A stretch of 64,000 nucleotides of DNA. It comes from CAWGYT01 sp963826795 (GTDB lineage Bacteria > Planctomycetota > Planctomycetia > Pirellulales > Pirellulaceae). Positions 26,839-37,743 of the stretch are shown in pieces. The translations under genes were made by a program, and so were the position numbers. The stretch is taken from positions 434,001 to 498,000 of the forward strand of contig CAWGYT010000010.1 in the NCBI GenBank assembly GCA_963826795.1, written 5' to 3'. The notes under the pieces were generated by a model, which was not told where the DNA came from, ran no database searches, and saw only the letters and a list, made by a program, of their open reading frames with translations. How positions within the stretch are numbered: position 1 is the stretch's first letter; each line of letters begins with the position of its first letter.

Positions 26839-27476
26839 AGTCTTCCTCAGGTGGCGGGGCCGACGGCCCCGAATCGCGCGATCCGGGATGCAGACCGTGG
26901 TCCCGCCCAGGGAACCTCTTCCTTGCCAGACGCGGCACATGCCGGCGGCCGAAAGGTGTCTTGCTAATCCCTATTCGTTGCCGCGAAGAAAGAGCGAGAC
27001 CGAAAACATCCTGTGTCTTTCAAAAAAGAAGATCCCCGCTCCTTTGTGCGCGGGTCTCCGTTGTGCGCAGATCTCTGACTCCGCACCCGGAGGACCGGAG
27101 GTCTCCCGAACCGGCTCACGATGACTCGAGCGGCGGGGTCGAAGACCTGCGTTCAGCACGGAGCCGTGGTTGCCGCGACAGTGAGACCTGCGGTCCTCCG
27201 GCGGCGGGGTCGGAGACCCGCGCCGAACACGGCGTAGACGGACCCGTTGCCGCAACACGGGAGACCTGCGGTCCTCCGGCGGCGGGGTCAGAGACCCGCG
27301 CCACACGGACGCGCCGAACACGGGAGACCTGCGGTCCTCCGGCGGCGGGGTCAGAGACCCGCGCGAGCCGCGCGGAGACCGCACCGAACACGGGACCCGC
27401 GCCCGAACACGGGACCGCGCCGACGGCGGGACCCGCGCCGCACTCGGTCGACCTCAGTTGTGCGCGGGTCTCGGAC
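26839..27476. repeat. Gap with R3 REP-type array
   Basis: No gene. From about 27040 to 27476 lies an array of a GC-rich unit: GGGTCAGAGACCCGCGCC and ACGGGAGACCTGCGGTCCTC alternate directly at least four times, preceded by an inverted half copy at 27050-27110. The same family occurs at 37634-37736, 38375-38630 and 43190-43405, twice around a REP-associated transposase gene. Confidence 0.75.
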
Positions 27477-27569
27477 CGACTGCTGTCATCGTCTCGGACG
27501 CCCCCGGGGTTGAAGGTGTTGAGCGCGCGTACATGCGTCGAGCGACGTGCTGAGCCGCCCCGTCATCCG

Positions 27570-30500
27570 CTACGGATTTGACGTATCGCTCTCCGACAAA
27601 GCAGCTTCCGCTTCGCGCAGCAAGCTGGCCAGGACGACACGCCGGGTCCAGGGAATTGCCTGGGGAGTGTTGCCCTTGATGGCCGCCCATTCTTCCTCGG
27701 TGATCGCCTGCTTCGCGTTGTGCAGCCAGTTCCGAGCCTGCTCGAGCTGCCCCAGTCGATGGCTGGCCATGGCGCCCACCAGCCATGCGTAGATCCGTCG
27801 GTGCTCGAACGGCGCACCTTGCTCAAAGAGCCGTTGACTTTCCTGCAGACGTTCCCAAGCTGCGTCATATTCTCCTTGGCGATACAGGCTCAGTCCGTGA
27901 AGCAGCGTGACATTGGCGTCGCCCGGATGCGCTCTGGTCCCAACGGGCCGCGAGTTGGTGGGACGGAGCGTCGTTTCCCATCGTGTCAGGTGCCAGCATG
28001 CAGGTCCATTGGATCGAGTACTGGTCAGAGAACGGCAGTTGCGACACGACGGGCTCGAAGTGCTCTTGCATCTCGTGGCACATCGCTCGATACGCGGACG
28101 AGTCGCCCCGCGCCAAGATGGTCAATGCCCGTCGATACCACAGCTCCACCTCGTAAGGCTCCGCCCGTTGACGCAACAGCTTCGTCAGGTAAGTCAGCTT
28201 GGGAATGATTGCCGATAATTCGGCACTTGCCTCTTCCCAGTGGCCACACGCGGCCCACAAGTCGGAGCGCCGCAGACGGTCACCGGGGGCATCGAGTCGC
28301 TCGGGATAGACGAGTCGGATCATGTCGGACGTCACGACGGCGCGGACGTCTTCCGGTGTCGGCACGCGCCGCTCGACACCCAACAGCTCCGCGGCTTCTC
28401 GCCACAGGCGGATCGAATCGGACGCTGCCTGCGACAACGGCTCGAGAACCCAGGCCGACGCCAGCGTGTAGAAGGCGCGAGCCTGCTCGGCCTCGCCCAT
28501 CCGGTGCCGAGCCATCGCTTCCACGAAAACGCTGTCGACACTCGTTTCGCCCAGCTCGCGGCTGGCTTGAATCGTGTCGATGGCCGTCTGAAACTGACCG
28601 ACGCGAAATTGGGCCATTCCTAACGAGATCCGAGTGGCCGGATTCGCCTGGCGATCGCTGTCGTCGATTTGTTGAGCCAGCCCGTGCAGAATCTGGGCCT
28701 GGTCTGGAGTAAGTCCGGAATAGCACGCGAGCTCGTAGACAATGGTGGAGTCCAGAGACAGCGCTGTGACCAACTCGGGTGAACGCAGAATCTCCGGTGT
28801 CAACTGCGCGGCGGCCAGCGCCATGAGTTCGTCATAGTGATTTGCCAGCGAGATCTCTTGGGCCCAGAATTGCGCCTCGTGGGCCATGTCATGAAAGTTA
28901 CTTGCCGGACCACGTTGCTGGAGTCGTCGGCGCAGGTTCCACACGTAGCGGTACGGTTGGTCTGCCAAGAGCGCGGCGTCACACGCGTTCTGGAAACGCT
29001 GCCTTAATCGCTCGTGGTCCATGTCCCAAGACAGTGATTCCGGCCACGTGTCTCTCAAACTTTGGTATCGTTCCAGCAGTTCCGGTGCACTCAGCTTGAC
29101 ATCACCCCCGGCTTGCACCTGCATGCCCGACATAAATTCCGCCAGACTCGACAACTGCTCGCTGGTGTGATCGCCGGACGTTGACGTGAACTGCGCGAGT
29201 GGAAGAATCAGCATCCGCCCATGCTCGGCACCCAGGACCGCGTATTTCTGCTCTTTATCGAGCGTGACCAGGAAGCAGTCCATGCCCAGGGTGATCGGGG
29301 CTGTCAAAGGTTGTCCTGTCTGCACGTCCCATAGACGGGCCGTCTGGTCGTCGCAGACGGTCAGGATCCACTCACCGTTGTGGACAAATCGTGCGCTATG
29401 TACCTCATGTGAATGTTGCATCGCTGGGCCCACCGGCGTGCCGGTTCGCCAGTCCCAAATCCGCACGTTGCCATCGCGGCAAGTGGTAACCAACAGCGGG
29501 TCGTCAGGGCTGAATTCCACGCCAAACGCCCAATCGGGCAGCACGATTAGCGGCGATACCATCTGGCCGGAGATGACATCGGTCACGCGCACTTCGTTCT
29601 TGTTCCAACTGGTGGTGGCCAGGTACCGACCGTCGTGCGAGAACGCCGCTTGATTGGTCTGTCCTTCGTGCGTGACCGTCAGATGTAGCTTGCCGGTTTT
29701 CGCGTCCCAGAGGCGAACTTGCCGATCACGGCCGCAGGTTGCCAGAAACTTTCCGTCGGGTGAATAGAGCAGGTGTCCGTTGCTGATGTACCAATTGATC
29801 TCCAGGTACGGCGGATGGGCCTTCCAAGAGCGGATCTTCTGCAGCTCCGTGGTCCGAAAGAGGTGGACGCTTCCATCGGCGCACAATACGGCCAGTTCGT
29901 CGTCGGTTGGATGAAGGGCCACGCTCCGCGGTTCGCTGTTGAACTTGGCCGACTTCTCCGCTTCTCCCGATCGCCAGTTGAAGAGATGCAAAAAGCCCGA
30001 GTTGGACTGCCCGGAACGTCGATCGTCGACGGACGACGTCTCCTCCGAAATGATCGCCAAGCGATCGGAATCCCGGAGAAACTGCCCGCCGAGGATGATG
30101 CCACCCGGCCTGACGGGCATACCGAGAACCTTTGCCGTGGCCAGTTCCACGACGCGCGTGGTCGTCAAGGCATTGCCCATCTGAGTACGCCCGATCGCCA
30201 CGGCATAGCGGCCATCGGGGCTGATATCCGTGAAGGAGATCATCGACGGTGCCACTGGATGGAAACGGACCGACACGAGATCGGGCCCGCCCTGAGGAAA
30301 CGCCCAGACGCGGACCAAACCGCCAATCTCGGCAGTGGCAAAGAGACGGCCGTTGGGCGATGCCGCGACACAGGCGACCGTTTGCGTGTGTTCGATGGGA
30401 GCGATCAGGGGAGTCAAGTCCGGCACACGCATCAGTCGCACGTTGGCTTCGCCCGACCCGACCAGTACCGTCGACCCGTCCGGATGAAACGCCGCGGACC

Positions 30501-33207
30501 ATGCCCACTGCCCCGACGGATACGGGTAGCTCTCCAGCGTCGCACCATCGGTCAGCTGTTTGAGTGCTCCTCGATAGCTCCCGCCATCGCGGATCCCGGC
30601 AAAGAGGTACTTTTCATCGGGACCGATGAGAGCCACCATGCGGGCGTCATCGAGCGGCAGGTGTCGCGTCTCACCGGTATCCACGTCCACCAGGTCCAGG
30701 GAGTCCACTCCGCCCTCGGTTGAGATGGGTGTTTGCGAAAAAAGGGACCACGTCTTGCCATCGTTCAAGAAGCCCGGCCGCAGCGGCATCGTGGCATCCC
30801 AGGAGGGTTGCCGCCAGGTGCTTGCCCGTTCCAACTGAGACGCCAATTCACTCTCGCTGGCTCGAAACAGACGCGCTCCTGCGTCTGCACAGAGCGTAGT
30901 CAGGTGGTTTCCCGTGGAGCTGAAGGTGACGCAGGCGATGCGCTCGGGATGCTGAAAGCGGCCCAGGCAATGGGGGTTGTCCGACAGACTCCACAGCGAC
31001 AACTCCTTTCCCGCCACCACGGCCAGTCGCTTCGCCTCGGGTGAAAATGCCAGTTCAATCACATCGCCACTCTCGACACGAAATTCAGCGACGGTCTCGG
31101 GAGCCGTCGTGCGCCGCACGACGACGTGTCCGTCTTCGTCACCGACGGCTATCAACGCACTGTCCGCGGACCAGGTCGCGGCGGTCGCCCGTGTGATCCC
31201 CGGTGGGGACGGCACGAGTTCGCCGGACTGGAGATCCCACATGCGCAGATCGGCCCAATCCCGCTCAATCGACTCGGCACGCGAGGCCAACTGACGACTG
31301 TCGGGTGAAAACGTGAGCTGCAGCACATGTCCCTGGCGAGGAAGGGGATGCTCCAGCAGCCGCAGGGGTCGGGCGGCTTCGGTGGCGTAATTCCGCGCCC
31401 GCAGAAGATTGGCCTGGCGAGCCGCGGCGTCGTTGGCGGAACGCTTGGCCGCCTCGGTAAACCAGAGCACCGCGCGGGACATGTTGCCTCGCTCGCCCGC
31501 CAGCAGTCCGCGCTCGGTGGACATCAAGCGGACAAGTTCCTCCGCGCGAGTGGCGTTCTCCTCCGCCACTTTCCGTTGCGAGTCGACTTCTCGCAGCGCC
31601 TTTTCACGCTGCCGCAGGGCGTCTCGCTGCCCAGTCAAGGCGCGGCCACGATCGAACAAAGCGCCGGTCAACGCCACGTTACTCTGCCGAACTTTGGCGT
31701 TGCTCACCGCCAACACGGTCAAGGTGGCCAGCAGCCCGGCGATCGCCAGGCAATTCGCGCAGGCCAGCGCCGGATTGCGGCGACACCAGCGGTAAAATCG
31801 TTCGCGCCGCGTGACCGGCCGGGCCCGAACCGGTTCATCGGCCAAGAATCGTTGCAGATCGATGGCCAATTCATCGGCCGACGCATAGCGGCGGTCGGGC
31901 TCCCGCTCGATGGCCTTGGAAACGATCGTCTCCAGGTCACGCGGCACGCGCGGGTCACATTGCCGGATGGGTCGTGGACCTCGAGCGTGAATCGAATGCA
32001 TCAGCTGAGCCCGGTCGTGTTCGGCAAAGGCAGGTTGCAGCGCCACGAGCTCATAGAGAGTCAATCCGAGGGAGTAGATATCGGATCGCTCGTCGCACTG
32101 ACCCGAGAACCGCTCGGGGGCCATGTAGCGGAACGTGCCCACGAGATCCGCCGATCGCGTCAACCCGGCATCGCTGTCCCGCGCCAGTCCAAAATCGGTG
32201 ACCCAAGCCGTGCCACCCGCATCGAGCAGGACATTCGAGGGTTTAATGTCGCGGTGAATGATACCGCGGCCATGGGCGTACGACAGCGCGGACGCGATCT
32301 GCATTCCCAAACGGGCCACGGCGTTGTAGTAGCGAAGCGAATCGGAGCGAGAATGACTGTGGGAACCGCGCGGCGCCAGCGTGGATCCCAGTGCTGACAC
32401 GGTCGAGGCATCGTCGCCGGCCGCCGGAGATCGATCTCGTTCTTGCGGGGCGTCAGGGGAAACGAATCGAGCAGGCGGAGCCAGGTCGTGCTCCGTTCGA
32501 GCCGCCTCACCGACGGCCGAATCAGGCTCCCTCGGGTCTGCCTGCCAACCGCCCCGCAGGAGCGACCTCGCCAGGTCGGTTTCGCTGATCGAGTCGTGAG
32601 CGACATGGATTTCCGCGGGGGATGAGCCGCGTGATGACGAGGCCAGCGACGAGTCTCGCTGAACCGACTTCCGCAGGCTCCTTATTTCTTCAATGATTCG
32701 ATCCAGGCCGTGGCCGTCGATCAATTGCATTGTGTAATACAACGTTGGGCCGTCTTCACCGACTTCGTAGATGGGCACAATGTTTGTGTGGTGCAAGCGG
32801 CCCGCCGAGCGGGCTTCACGGCGAAAACGCTCCCGCGCCCGGCTGTCGCTGGCCAAGGTTTCATTGAGCACCTTGATCGCCACGCGGCGCTCCAAGAGCT
32901 CGTGCTCGGCTTCGTAGACGATGCCCATGCCGCCGCGCCCGAGTCGCCGTGCCAAGCGGTACCCAGAAATCCGCGGCAACTGGGTGAAGAAGCTCCCTTC
33001 AGGCCGTGGCATGCTGTTGTGGAGGGCCACTTCAATGCCGGCCATGAAGGGAAACATATCGCGTATCTCGTCCGCCAAATGCGGATATCGCGCGACATAT
33101 TCCTCCAAGTCGGGCTGCTCACCGTGGCGAATCCGCTGGGCCACCTCGTAGGCCAAATGGTCTAGCTGCTCAAACTGCTCTGAATTCGAGCCAGATGCGT
33201 CAGACAT
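27570..33207 (-). CDS. Ser/Thr protein kinase with WD40 and TPR-like regions (one frameshift)
   Basis: The roughly 1880-residue membrane kinase starts at the ATG at 33207, overlapping the sigma-factor stop (ATGTCTGA). Order: an N-terminal helical domain, a kinase domain with glycine loop LGRGGMGIVYEA, Lys112 in VAIKVL, HRDIKPSN, DFGLARD and APERFSG, an unusual Ser-rich insert of about 110 residues inside the domain, one transmembrane helix (ALACANCLAIAGLLATLTVL), a coiled coil, then some 800 residues of WD40 repeats and a helical TPR-like tail. Near 27960 one base is missing; the tail continues in another frame (LLHGLSLYRQGEYDAAWERL) to 27570. It probably senses a signal and acts with the sigma factor. 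Confidence 0.88.
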
Positions 33208-33874
33208 CGTCGCAGCCCTGCGGGTCCAACAGCCGGCGGCAGCGCGCCAGGGCCCGAAAATACCGCTTGGCCGCCTTAGCGGTGGAGATGCCCAGCAGCT
33301 CGGCCGTTTCGCTCCGCGTGAGTTGCTCCACATGACGCAGAACGAGGATTTCGCGATCGATCGACTCAAGCTGTCCCAGTGCCTGTCGCAGCTGCTGGAC
33401 TCGTTCGGCTCGAACGGCGGACTGCGTGGGTGAAGTAAAAGAATCCAATAACCGCTGTGCCAGATCCCAGCTGCTGATACCGAACGAGAAGACGTGAACG
33501 AGTTCGAGCTCACGGCGGACGTCGCGAAGCTCTGCGCCGAGGTGCTTGCGCTGCAGCTCGGCCAGTGTCCACAACACCAGCTTGCGCAGCCAGGAATAAG
33601 GCAGCCACAACGGCAACTCCCGCGGTGCCGTGCCTTGTGTCGTGACACGCACGAAGGCCTCTTGGATCACATCCGAGGCATCAAAGCGACTCCTCAGCCG
33701 ACCGTCCAGCCGGTCGTCGATCAGCCGCTTCAGCCGGTCGCGGTGACGCTCGAAGAGATCGCCGAGAAAGCACTGCCGCTCAGGACAGCGCCTCGCGCAC
33801 CTCTCCAACCGCGACAAGGAAGGAATCACAGATGATCCCATTCGTGGACAACCCATTCTAAGAGAGTCACTCAC
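33200..33874 (-). CDS. ECF-type sigma factor (planctomycete kinase-linked group)
   Basis: The 224-residue protein is an extracytoplasmic-function sigma factor directing RNA polymerase to a small set of promoters. Region 2 reads LFERHRDRLKRLIDDRLDGR and FDASDVIQEAFVRV; region 4 ends in LVLRHVEQLTRSETAELLGI with the helix-turn-helix. It overlaps the start of the large kinase gene by 8 bases, so the two are translationally coupled. In planctomycetes such pairs lack a classical anti-sigma factor, and the kinase is thought to control the sigma factor; that link is inferred here. The first 20 residues are poorly conserved, so the start could be the next ATG. Confidence 0.88.
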   Translation of the reverse strand: MSDSLRMGCPRMGSSVIPSLSRLERCARRCPERQCFLGDLFERHRDRLKRLIDDRLDGRLRSRFDASDVIQEAFVRVTTQGTAPRELPLWLPYSWLRKLVLWTLAELQRKHLGAELRDVRRELELVHVFSFGISSWDLAQRLLDSFTSPTQSAVRAERVQQLRQALGQLESIDREILVLRHVEQLTRSETAELLGISTAKAAKRYFRALARCRRLLDPQGCDDV

Positions 33875-33901
33875 TCGGCCAACACCTTGCCTGTCCCAGT
33901 T

Positions 33902-34325
33902 TACAGAATCTTACCTGGACTCGGTACGACCCACACGTCGCTGCCCCCATCCTGCTGCGGAAAGGGTCCGATTCGCGACACGCAGCGGGCGTGCGGCAAG
34001 ACCTCAATCGCGAAGATCTCTTCCACCCCCGTTTCGAAACGAACCGCGGCCGGCTCTGATCCATCGCCACGCCCATGGCCTGCTCGAAGTTGTGGAACGA
34101 GAGACCGAGTTTCCCTTCGGCGATCCCCACCGCGGCCACCTTGCCGGCCGCGTAGGTCGAGACCAGCTTTGGTGATCGCAGCTCCCGAAGTATCGGGGCG
34201 AAATGCCGCGAGTGTCGGAACCGGACCTCCCGGTAGACATCGCCCAATTTGGTGGGGGCGGCCGGCAGCCCCGAGTCGGCGACGGATGGCGAGACAGTAT
34301 TCTTTCGGATGAACGTAGTTTCCAT
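33902..34325 (-). pseudogene. TIGR03032-family gene with a large internal deletion
   Basis: The ATG at 34325 begins an N-terminal part typical of TIGR03032 proteins: AAPTKLGDVYREVRFRHSRH, then STYAAGKVAAVG and LGLSFHNFEQAMGVA. After this the sequence jumps, in another frame, to the conserved C-terminus ETGVEEIFAIEVLPHARC and SRIGPFPQQDGGSDVWVV, ending at 33902. About 200 residues of the middle are missing. Function of the family is unknown. It lies directly upstream of the ECF sigma factor and reads the same way. Confidence 0.6.
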
Positions 34326-34329
34326 GCTT

Positions 34330-35034
34330 GGAGTCAACCGGGGTCCCGAAACTTTCACCTCGGGATAGGGCGTGGCCTGCGGGCGAGTGCCCCAAACGGG
34401 GCTACCACAAACCGAGCCGGGTCGCTGCAACGTATTCGCGCGTCTGTCTCTGTCCCTCGAGGACTAATTGCGCCCGCAGGGCATCCGGTAACAGGTGAAG
34501 GGAAAGATTTTTTTGCCGAAGTGGTGGAGGCCCCCGCGTGGAAGGAACTGTCGCCACGCTGGCGGAAAGCGCTCACGTAAGAGCGCGGCAGTCAGGCTAT
34601 CGTCAAGCGAAAATCAGGAGGAAGTTTGCGTCGTCCGGACACAGCGGCGGTGTCCAACTTCGCAATTTCTCGTTACCGGTTGGCACATCGAGATGTGCGA
34701 TTGGCAAACTCGAGGCCTTCACAATCCCCCCATGGCGATGGAGGCGCGAGCATGGCCATGCGGACGGCCCGCAACACGAGGAATACGGAGCCGCCTCGGC
34801 GGGGCATTTCGAAGTCGCACGGTTTCCCTTCTGGTAGCATAGGCGGTAGAGTGGCAGGTGTCGGTTCACGAGCCGCCGTGCGTGGCGGACCAAGCGTTGG
34901 GCGCTGAACGGCCCGCTTGCAGGGTGGTCGTTCGCCGCCTCTGGTCGGGAGCCATGCCAATGGAGCCCCCTATCGACGCGTTTTTTTTGGGGGCCGCCTG
35001 CCGCCAGCACCGAGATCGAGCGTGACATCCAGAA
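34330..35034. other. Stretch without a recognisable gene
   Basis: About 700 bases upstream of the next sigma factor. A short plus-strand frame ending at 34580 (EVVEAPAWKELSPRWRKALT) looks like the end of a protein but is too short to assign. No repeats of the R1-R3 families were seen. The 3' part may contain the promoter of the sigma factor. Confidence 0.35.
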
Positions 35035-35679
35035 ATGCCGCCGGACGATAAAGATACGACCCATCTGCTGGAATCGGCCGCAGACGGCGACGTCGCGAGC
35101 TGGGGCGTATTGCTGACCCAAAATGTGGAGCGATTGTCGCGATTCATTGCCCTGCGTCTCGATCGGCGGCTGCAGGGCCGCATCGATCCGGAAGATGTGA
35201 TTCAGGAAATCTACGCCGAGGCCTGGCGACACCTGCCAGATTATCGGCGGAAGGGAACGCCGCCGTTCTACCTGTGGTTGCGCGGGTTGGCTCGGAACAA
35301 GATCCTGGAGTTGCACCGACACCACCTCGGCACCCAAATGCGAGACGCCCGCCGTGAAGTGACCGATTATCAGCGGTCCGCTCTGGAAACGACCAGTACC
35401 ATGCTCAGTTCGCTGCTGTTGGATAGCCAAACGTCGCCCAGCGGTGTCGCCGCGCGGGAAGAAGCGCGAGCAGGGCTCGAAGCTGCCCTGGAAACCATGG
35501 ATGACTTGGATCGCGAAGTCCTCATGCTGCGGCACTTTGAACAACTGTCACCGCGCGAGACCGCGATCGTCTTGAACTTGCAGGAAAAGGCGGCCGGCAT
35601 GAGATACGTCCGCGCCATCAGACGGCTCCGCGAAATCCTGGAGGTGCTTCCGGGAGGTCTGTCGGCCTTCCGGATTTGA
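35035..35679 (+). CDS. ECF-type sigma factor
   Basis: The 214-residue protein has ECF region 2 (FIALRLDRRLQGRIDPEDVI followed by QEIYAEAWRHLPDYR and PPFYLWLRGLARNKILE) and region 4 with LDREVLMLRHFEQLSPRETA, VLNLQEKAAGMRYVRAI. It belongs to the planctomycete group usually followed by a Ser/Thr kinase gene. Here the partner is absent: 37 bases after the stop an R2 repeat begins, then an unrelated toxin-antitoxin pair. I see no clear Shine-Dalgarno sequence before the ATG at 35035, so the start is provisional. The sigma factor may have been orphaned by a rearrangement. Confidence 0.85.
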   Translation: MPPDDKDTTHLLESAADGDVASWGVLLTQNVERLSRFIALRLDRRLQGRIDPEDVIQEIYAEAWRHLPDYRRKGTPPFYLWLRGLARNKILELHRHHLGTQMRDARREVTDYQRSALETTSTMLSSLLLDSQTSPSGVAAREEARAGLEAALETMDDLDREVLMLRHFEQLSPRETAIVLNLQEKAAGMRYVRAIRRLREILEVLPGGLSAFRI

Positions 35680-35715
35680 AGCCAGACTCCTCGCAGCCAG
35701 ACTCTTGGGCATCCA

Positions 35716-35807
35716 GGAATGGGGACATTCCTCATAATTCACCCCTCTTTGCGTCGCCAACGTGATTCCTGGAACTCGACGGCGAGAAATCAGGAATGTC
35801 CCCGTTT
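35716..35807 (+). repeat. R2 interspersed repeat, copy 3
   Basis: The 92-bp unit with inverted GGGGACATTCCT/AGGAATGTCCCC ends, slightly diverged in the middle. It lies directly downstream of the sigma-factor gene. Confidence 0.85.
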
Positions 35808-35860
35808 TCCCGTCCTCGAACGGTGGTCAGTCCATCCACGGGAGGCAAGAGAATTGCGAG

Positions 35861-36190
35861 TCACAGAAACTCGACACGTCCTCGCATGCCTTCCTGATCG
35901 TAGCAGGCATGGACCAGTAGCAGAAGGCGAAGGAGCTCACCGATCCCGTACTTGGTTTGGCGACAGTAGACGATGCCGCTGTGGTCGGCCTCGTGCGCGT
36001 GCAGCTTCACGAAGTCATCATCATGCGTGACGATCACACGAGAGTCTCGGCGGCAGAACTCCAGATGATCGAGATCATCATGGCCTGACAGATGTGCGTC
36101 AGTGGTGGTGGTCACATCAATGCCGCGCGCCCTCAGGCCAATCGCGATGCCAGGGTGGATGTGCTCATCCAGATGAAACCGAATCTTCAC
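35861..36190 (-). CDS. DUF5615 PIN-like toxin
   Basis: The 109-residue protein is a PIN-like nuclease of the DUF5615 family. The N-terminal KIRFHLDEHIHPGIAIGLRA carries the first acidic residue, TTDAHLSGHDDLDHLEFCRR and VIVTHDDDFVKLHA the others that form the metal site. It overlaps the upstream DUF433 gene by 26 bp, the usual operon of this toxin-antitoxin type, and presumably degrades RNA when the antitoxin is lost. The gene appears complete. Confidence 0.85.
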   Translation of the reverse strand: MKIRFHLDEHIHPGIAIGLRARGIDVTTTTDAHLSGHDDLDHLEFCRRDSRVIVTHDDDFVKLHAHEADHSGIVYCRQTKYGIGELLRLLLLVHACYDQEGMRGRVEFL

Positions 36191-36518
36191 CGTAGCTTCG
36201 ATCCTTCAGCAATTCGTCACGGAGGATTGCCAGCGGCGAAGGTCCCATCTGGGTTGCCAACTGATCGACGAATGACTCCGCCGACTGCATCTGTTGGTCT
36301 ATTTCTTGGCGATGGTCCAAGTAGTAGGCCAGCCCCGCATGAACGTCGGCGACGGTCAATTGCGGAAAGTTGGCCACGATCTGCTCGGGCGTCTCGCCTC
36401 GCAGGTCGTGCCACACGTGAATATCCCAAACGCGAATGCGAGTGCCGGCAATGCACGGCTTACCTCCGCAGACCTCGGGACGGGACTCAATGTGTCGTTT
36501 TTCGGTGATCGGTTCCAT
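36165..36518 (-). CDS. DUF433 antitoxin
   Basis: The 117-residue protein is a DUF433 antitoxin (VapB45-like). The N-terminus HIESRPEVCGGKPCIAGTRI, with the DIHVWHDLRGETPEQIVANF helix-turn-helix and LTVADVHAGLAYYLDHRQEI, is typical. The C-terminal tail is longer than in many relatives and probably holds the toxin. It starts at 36518, shortly after an AT-rich TATAATGG sequence read on the minus strand at 36521-36528 that may belong to its promoter. It overlaps the toxin gene by 26 bp. Confidence 0.87.
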   Translation of the reverse strand: MEPITEKRHIESRPEVCGGKPCIAGTRIRVWDIHVWHDLRGETPEQIVANFPQLTVADVHAGLAYYLDHRQEIDQQMQSAESFVDQLATQMGPSPLAILRDELLKDRSYGEDSVSSG

Positions 36519-36590
36519 GCCCCCATTATAGCGGGATTCCCAAGGCGAACGCGAGCAGATTCTAGTTGGACAGCGCCATATTTTCGGCGG

Positions 36591-36870
36591 GTGCTTCGGG
36601 GTCAGATCGGGTATCTGGTGTTTCGCAGGTCTCGCCCGCGGCGTTCGCCCTTCGAGCGTGATTTAGCTTGGCATCGAATGTACGGTGTTCGGTCGGCGAA
36701 TGAGGTTGCGGCAATTGAACAGTAATTGTCCCGCTGGACTTGCTCGAGTCTCGCCGTTGATGACGTTGGCGCCGACACGTTCGGTCCAGCGAGGCCGTGG
36801 TTTTGTTTTCCACTGCCGGTAATCCCGCGTCGCACGCGAACGTGACACCAGACAACGGATCTGACCCCGC
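36591..36870 (+). repeat. R1 interspersed repeat, copy B
   Basis: Begins GTGCTTCGGGGTCAGATCGG and ends ACGGATCTGACCCCGC, with the subfamily mark TGTTTCGCAGG shared with copies C and D. It lies 70 bp upstream of the DUF433/DUF5615 operon. Confidence 0.88.
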
Positions 36871-36930
36871 TCCCCACCGACCCCGCGTCGGTGGAAGCAA
36901 TGACTGACAGCTAACGGTCATGCGGCCAGG

Positions 36931-37022
36931 AAATGGGGACATACCTCATCATGCATCCCTCTTTCCGTCGCCGACGTGATTCCTGGAACTCAACGGCGCG
37001 AAACCAGGAATTTCCCCGTTTC
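36931..37022 (+). repeat. R2 interspersed repeat, copy 4
   Basis: The 92-bp unit; one end has ATACCT and the other ATTTCCCC, so the inverted ends are slightly degraded. Confidence 0.85.
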
Positions 37023-37025
37023 CCC

Positions 37026-37281
37026 CCTCCGAAGCAAGACGTCAAGTTGCTTGTCGTCCGCCCCGAACAACTCGTCCACAGCCTCAGTCTCCGCTGAGCG
37101 ATTCGCGGCCGTCTGATCTCGGTCGTGCCCCGGCAGAATCAAGCCGTGATCCAAATCCAAAAGCGGTAGCCACTCGTAGGCCGACTTCAACATCCGATCA
37201 CGGTCGGCAAAAGCTAACTCGACGGCGGAGCGCGTCTGACGCCGCCGCGGCGGGTGCCAGCCGAATAAGTCATCGCTCACG
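37026..37281 (-). other. Gene fragment of unknown family between two repeats
   Basis: A minus-strand frame between the R2 and R1 repeats encodes about 80 residues, including LDLDHGLILPGHDRDQTAAN and AVDELFGADDKQLDVLLRR. It looks protein-like but has no start or stop of its own. I do not recognise it. It is probably an internal piece of a gene cut on both sides. Confidence 0.3.
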
Positions 37282-37565
37282 GGTGCTTCGGGGTCAGATC
37301 GGGTATCTGGTGTTTCGCAGGTCTCGCCCGCGGCGTTCGCCCTTCGAGCGTGACTTAGCTTGGCATCGAACGTCCAGTGTTCGGTCGGCGAATTAGGTTG
37401 CGGCAATTGAACAGTGATTGTCGCGCTGGACTTGCTCGAGTCTTGCCGTTGACGACGTTGCGCGCCGACACGTTCGGTCCAGCGAGGCCGTGGTTTTGTT
37501 TTCCACTGCCGGTAATCCCGCGTCGCACGCGAACTTGACACCAAAAAACGGATCTGACCCCGCCC
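37282..37565 (+). repeat. R1 interspersed repeat, copy C
   Basis: Same subfamily as copies B and D, same orientation, with GGGGTCAGATC ends in inverted arrangement. Confidence 0.88.
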
Positions 37566-37633
37566 ACGCAAGGGTCGACCGCAAGGTCTCCCAGTTATCG
37601 CTCTCCCCAATCCGCCCCATCGCGCCCCAGCAG

Positions 37634-37736
37634 ATTTTCTGGAGACCTACGGTCCGCATCGCGGCGGGGTCGGAGACCCGCGCCGAACAGCGGGCCGAAC
37701 AGCGCGCTGAACAGCGACGAACCGGGGGGACCGATG
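37634..37736 (+). repeat. R3 REP-type repeat, downstream of the second transposase
   Basis: Contains GGAGACCTACGGTCCGCATC and GGGTCGGAGACCCGCGCCG followed by a short tandem CCGAACAGCG run. It starts near the 3' end of the REP-associated transposase gene. Confidence 0.7.
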
Positions 37737-37743
37737 CCGTGTG

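Noticed and set aside
27040..27476. Repeat block considered as a CRISPR array
   Set aside because: Units are contiguous or irregular, unequal in length and partly inverted, with no unique spacers and no cas genes; the family recurs around a REP transposase.
33208..33648. Upstream extension of the giant kinase frame
   Set aside because: The extra residues overlap the sigma-factor gene in another frame and are Ser/Cys/Trp-rich nonsense; the ATG at 33207 fits the coupled start.
34603..35544. Minus-strand open frame of 313 codons
   Set aside because: It covers the ECF sigma-factor gene in antisense and shows no protein features.
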